DNA of 64,000 nucleotides from Limanda limanda (lineage: Eukaryota; Chordata; Actinopteri; Pleuronectiformes; Pleuronectidae): the NCBI RefSeq assembly GCF_963576545.1, contig NW_026870549.1:1-64000 (forward strand). Direction: 5' to 3'. Shown piece after piece: positions 62,801 to 64,000 of this stretch (position 1 is the first letter of the stretch; every line of letters starts with the position of its first letter). Position numbers and translations under genes: made by a program. The notes beneath the pieces were generated by a model. That model ran no database searches. It was not told the DNA's origin and was given only the letters and a program-made list of their open reading frames with translations.

Positions 62801-64000
62801 TCGGAAAAGCTCAAGGATGGTACCGATCGATGTGCGCTACCCCATTTAGTGGGGGTAGAGCCTACTTGCAAGTCTCTCCGACCTTCACAAAAAAAGTTAT
62901 TCAAGAATATCTCTTTCTCCTATGTGCTTTCATCCCTAACCCTAACCCTAACCCTTCCGAAAGTCGGAGAAGCTCAAAGATGGTACCGATCAATGCGCGC
63001 TACCCCATTTAGTGGGGGTAGAGCCTACTTGCAAGTCTCTCCGACCTTCACAAAAAAAGTTATTCAAGAATATCTCTTTCTCCTATGTGCTTTCATCCCT
63101 AACCCTAACCCTAACCCTTCCGAAAGTCGGAGAAGCTCAAGGATGGTAACGATCGATGCGCGCTACCCCATTTAGTGGGGGTAGAGCCTACTTGCAAGTC
63201 TCTCCGACCTTCACAAAAAAAGTTATTCAAGAATATCTCTTTCTCCTATGTGCTTTCATCCCTAACCCTAACCCTAACCCTTCCGAAAGTCGGAGAAGCT
63301 CAAGGATGGTACCGATCGATGCGCGCTACCCCATTTAGTGGGGGTAGAGACTACTTGCAAGTCTCTCCGACCTTCACAAAAAAAGTTATTCAAGAATATC
63401 TCCTCAGATTTGGGGGAATTTCGTCGGTCGACCTCTTCCGAAGGTCGTACAAGCTCGGGGATGGTACCAATCGATCCGCAGGACCCAAATTAGTCCAGAT
63501 GCAACCACTTTCCAAGTCTCTCCGACCTTCACAAAAAAAGTTATTCAAGAATATCTCTTTCTCCTATGTGCTTTCATCCCTAACCCTAACCCTAACCCTT
63601 CCGAAAGTCGGAGAAGCTCAAGGATGGTACCGATCGATGCGCGCTACCCCATTTAGTGGGGGTAGAGCCTACTTGCAAGTCTCTCCGACCTTCACAAAAA
63701 ACGTTATTCAAGAATATCTCTTTCTCCTATGTGCTTTCATCCCTAACCCTAACCCTAACCCTTCCGAAAGTCGGAGAAGCTCAAGGATGGTACTGATCGA
63801 TGCGCGCTACCCCATTTAGTGGGGGTAGAGCCTACTTGCAAGTCTCTCCGACCTTCACAAAAAAAGTTATTCAAGAATATCTCCTCAGATTTGGGGGAAT
63901 TTCGTCGGTCGACCTCTTCCGAAGGTCGTACAAGCTCGGGGATGGTACCAATCGATCCGCAGGACCCAAATTAGTCCAGATGCAACCACTTTCCAAGTCT
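59832..64000. repeat. Higher-order repeat copy IV (partial) with a 1441-bp duplication
   Basis: From 61911 to the window end the B positions follow copy III at an offset of 10,459 (61911/51452, 63358/52899, 63839/53380), including the GTAGAGACTA marker near 63349. In front of this, 60470-61910 and 61911 onward are tandem copies of the eight-A run, 1441 bp apart. They share AAAAAAGGTT (60806 and 62247) and GGAAAAGCTC (61362 and 62803). The array continues past the window. Confidence 0.83.

Larger units (their letters stand above)
4544..63993. repeat. Positions of all 84 B monomers
   Basis: B monomers start at: 4544, 4856, 5337, 6301, 6783, 7753, 8397, 9361, 9842, 10486, 11945, 12426, 13064, 13382, 14019, 14337, 15144, 15787, 16105, 17727, 18208, 18689, 19007, 20629, 21110, 21754, 22072, 22715, 23033, 23677, 24633, 25114, 25759, 26240, 26878, 28325, 28806, 29281, 29925, 31221, 32028, 32672, 32990, 33633, 35255, 35724, 36368, 36686, 37329, 37647, 38291, 39255, 39736, 40379, 40860, 41498, 42945, 43426, 43901, 44545, 45352, 46159, 46803, 47121, 47764, 48082, 48726, 49690, 50171, 50814, 51452, 52899, 53380, 53855, 54499, 56284, 56922, 57566, 58862, 59832, 60470, 61911, 63358, 63839. 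Each is 155 bp except 25114 (156). Everything between them is A monomers. Confidence 0.92.
4544..64000. repeat. Subtelomeric A/B satellite array (59.5 kb, continues past the window)
   Basis: This is an unbroken head-to-tail tandem array in one orientation. By hand count it holds 84 complete B monomers (155 bp; one is 156) and 286 complete A monomers (163 bp standard) up to 63993, and the last 7 bp begin another A. The sum matches the array length after allowing for 28 A monomers shorter by 6 bp, one by 12, eight by 1, one by 2, and one longer by 1. A and B share a 45-bp core and a diverged 78-bp tail; only A has the telomeric tract. No gene, RNA gene or inserted element interrupts it. I do not recognise the family. 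Placement beside the telomere suggests a subtelomeric satellite, but a telocentric centromere array cannot be excluded. Confidence 0.97.

Noticed and set aside
4544..64000. CRISPR-like array of a 45-bp repeat with spacers of ~110-118 bp
   Set aside because: The intervening sequences are not unique; they fall into just two classes, repeated hundreds of times. The context is a eukaryotic telomere, and there are no cas genes.
4519..64000. Telomere-targeting retrotransposon or other mobile element at the junction or within the array
   Set aside because: No reverse transcriptase or integrase coding, poly(A) tail, terminal repeat or target-site duplication is seen; every base between the telomere and the window end belongs to A or B monomers.
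4544..64000. CENP-B-box-like motif, tRNA, 5S rRNA or Pol III promoter in the monomers
   Set aside because: Reading both strands of the A and B consensus I find no match to the CENP-B box pattern, no cloverleaf, and no 5S internal control region.
4544..64000. Promoter for telomeric repeat RNA (TERRA) firing toward the end
   Set aside because: Such transcripts would start on the minus strand in this array, but no promoter element or CpG-dense block distinguishes any monomer. RNA data would be needed, so I do not annotate one.

Overview
The window is the left end of a linear eukaryotic chromosome and contains no recognisable gene. It opens with about 4.5 kb of telomere, CCCTAA on the + strand (so TTAGGG runs 5'->3' toward the end on the - strand). 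The remaining 59.5 kb is an uninterrupted tandem satellite that runs off the right edge. TTAGGG telomeres occur in vertebrates, many other animals, most fungi, brown algae and some other protists. With no gene to read, the species cannot be named.

The satellite has two related monomers. A (163 bp) carries a telomeric tract of three CCCTAA plus CCC. B (155 bp) has unrelated sequence in place of that tract. Both start with the same 45-bp core, and their last 78 bp align without gaps at 55/78 identical bases. By hand count there are 84 complete B and 286 complete A monomers between 4544 and 63993; this count reproduces the array length exactly once the indels seen are included. B never follows B. 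Runs of 1 to 10 A monomers separate successive B monomers, and the run lengths act as a barcode of array history.

Layout: telomere 1-4518; junction with a truncated A 4515-4543; distal array 4544-13063 with a 1452-bp-offset duplication; 13064-16104 with a ~1.77-kb duplication; 16105-21753 with a 2902-bp duplication; then a ~10.4-10.9-kb higher-order repeat in three copies (21754-32671, 36368-46802, 46803-56921), with a hybrid segment at 32672-36367 between the first two. A 3067-bp-offset duplication fills 56922-59831, and a fourth partial copy of the higher-order repeat starts near 59832. Copies share rare marker changes and differ by whole-monomer gains and losses, as expected from unequal exchange.

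The most notable points are: telomere-like tracts of capped length, nearly all holding exactly four G-runs on the G strand; a 45-bp core that is the same in two otherwise diverged monomers; an inverted repeat enclosing the telomeric tract; a 489-bp triplet present once, twice, twice and three times in four related places; and a chimeric B monomer recording a crossover. All long open frames are by-products of the repeat and are not annotated as genes.
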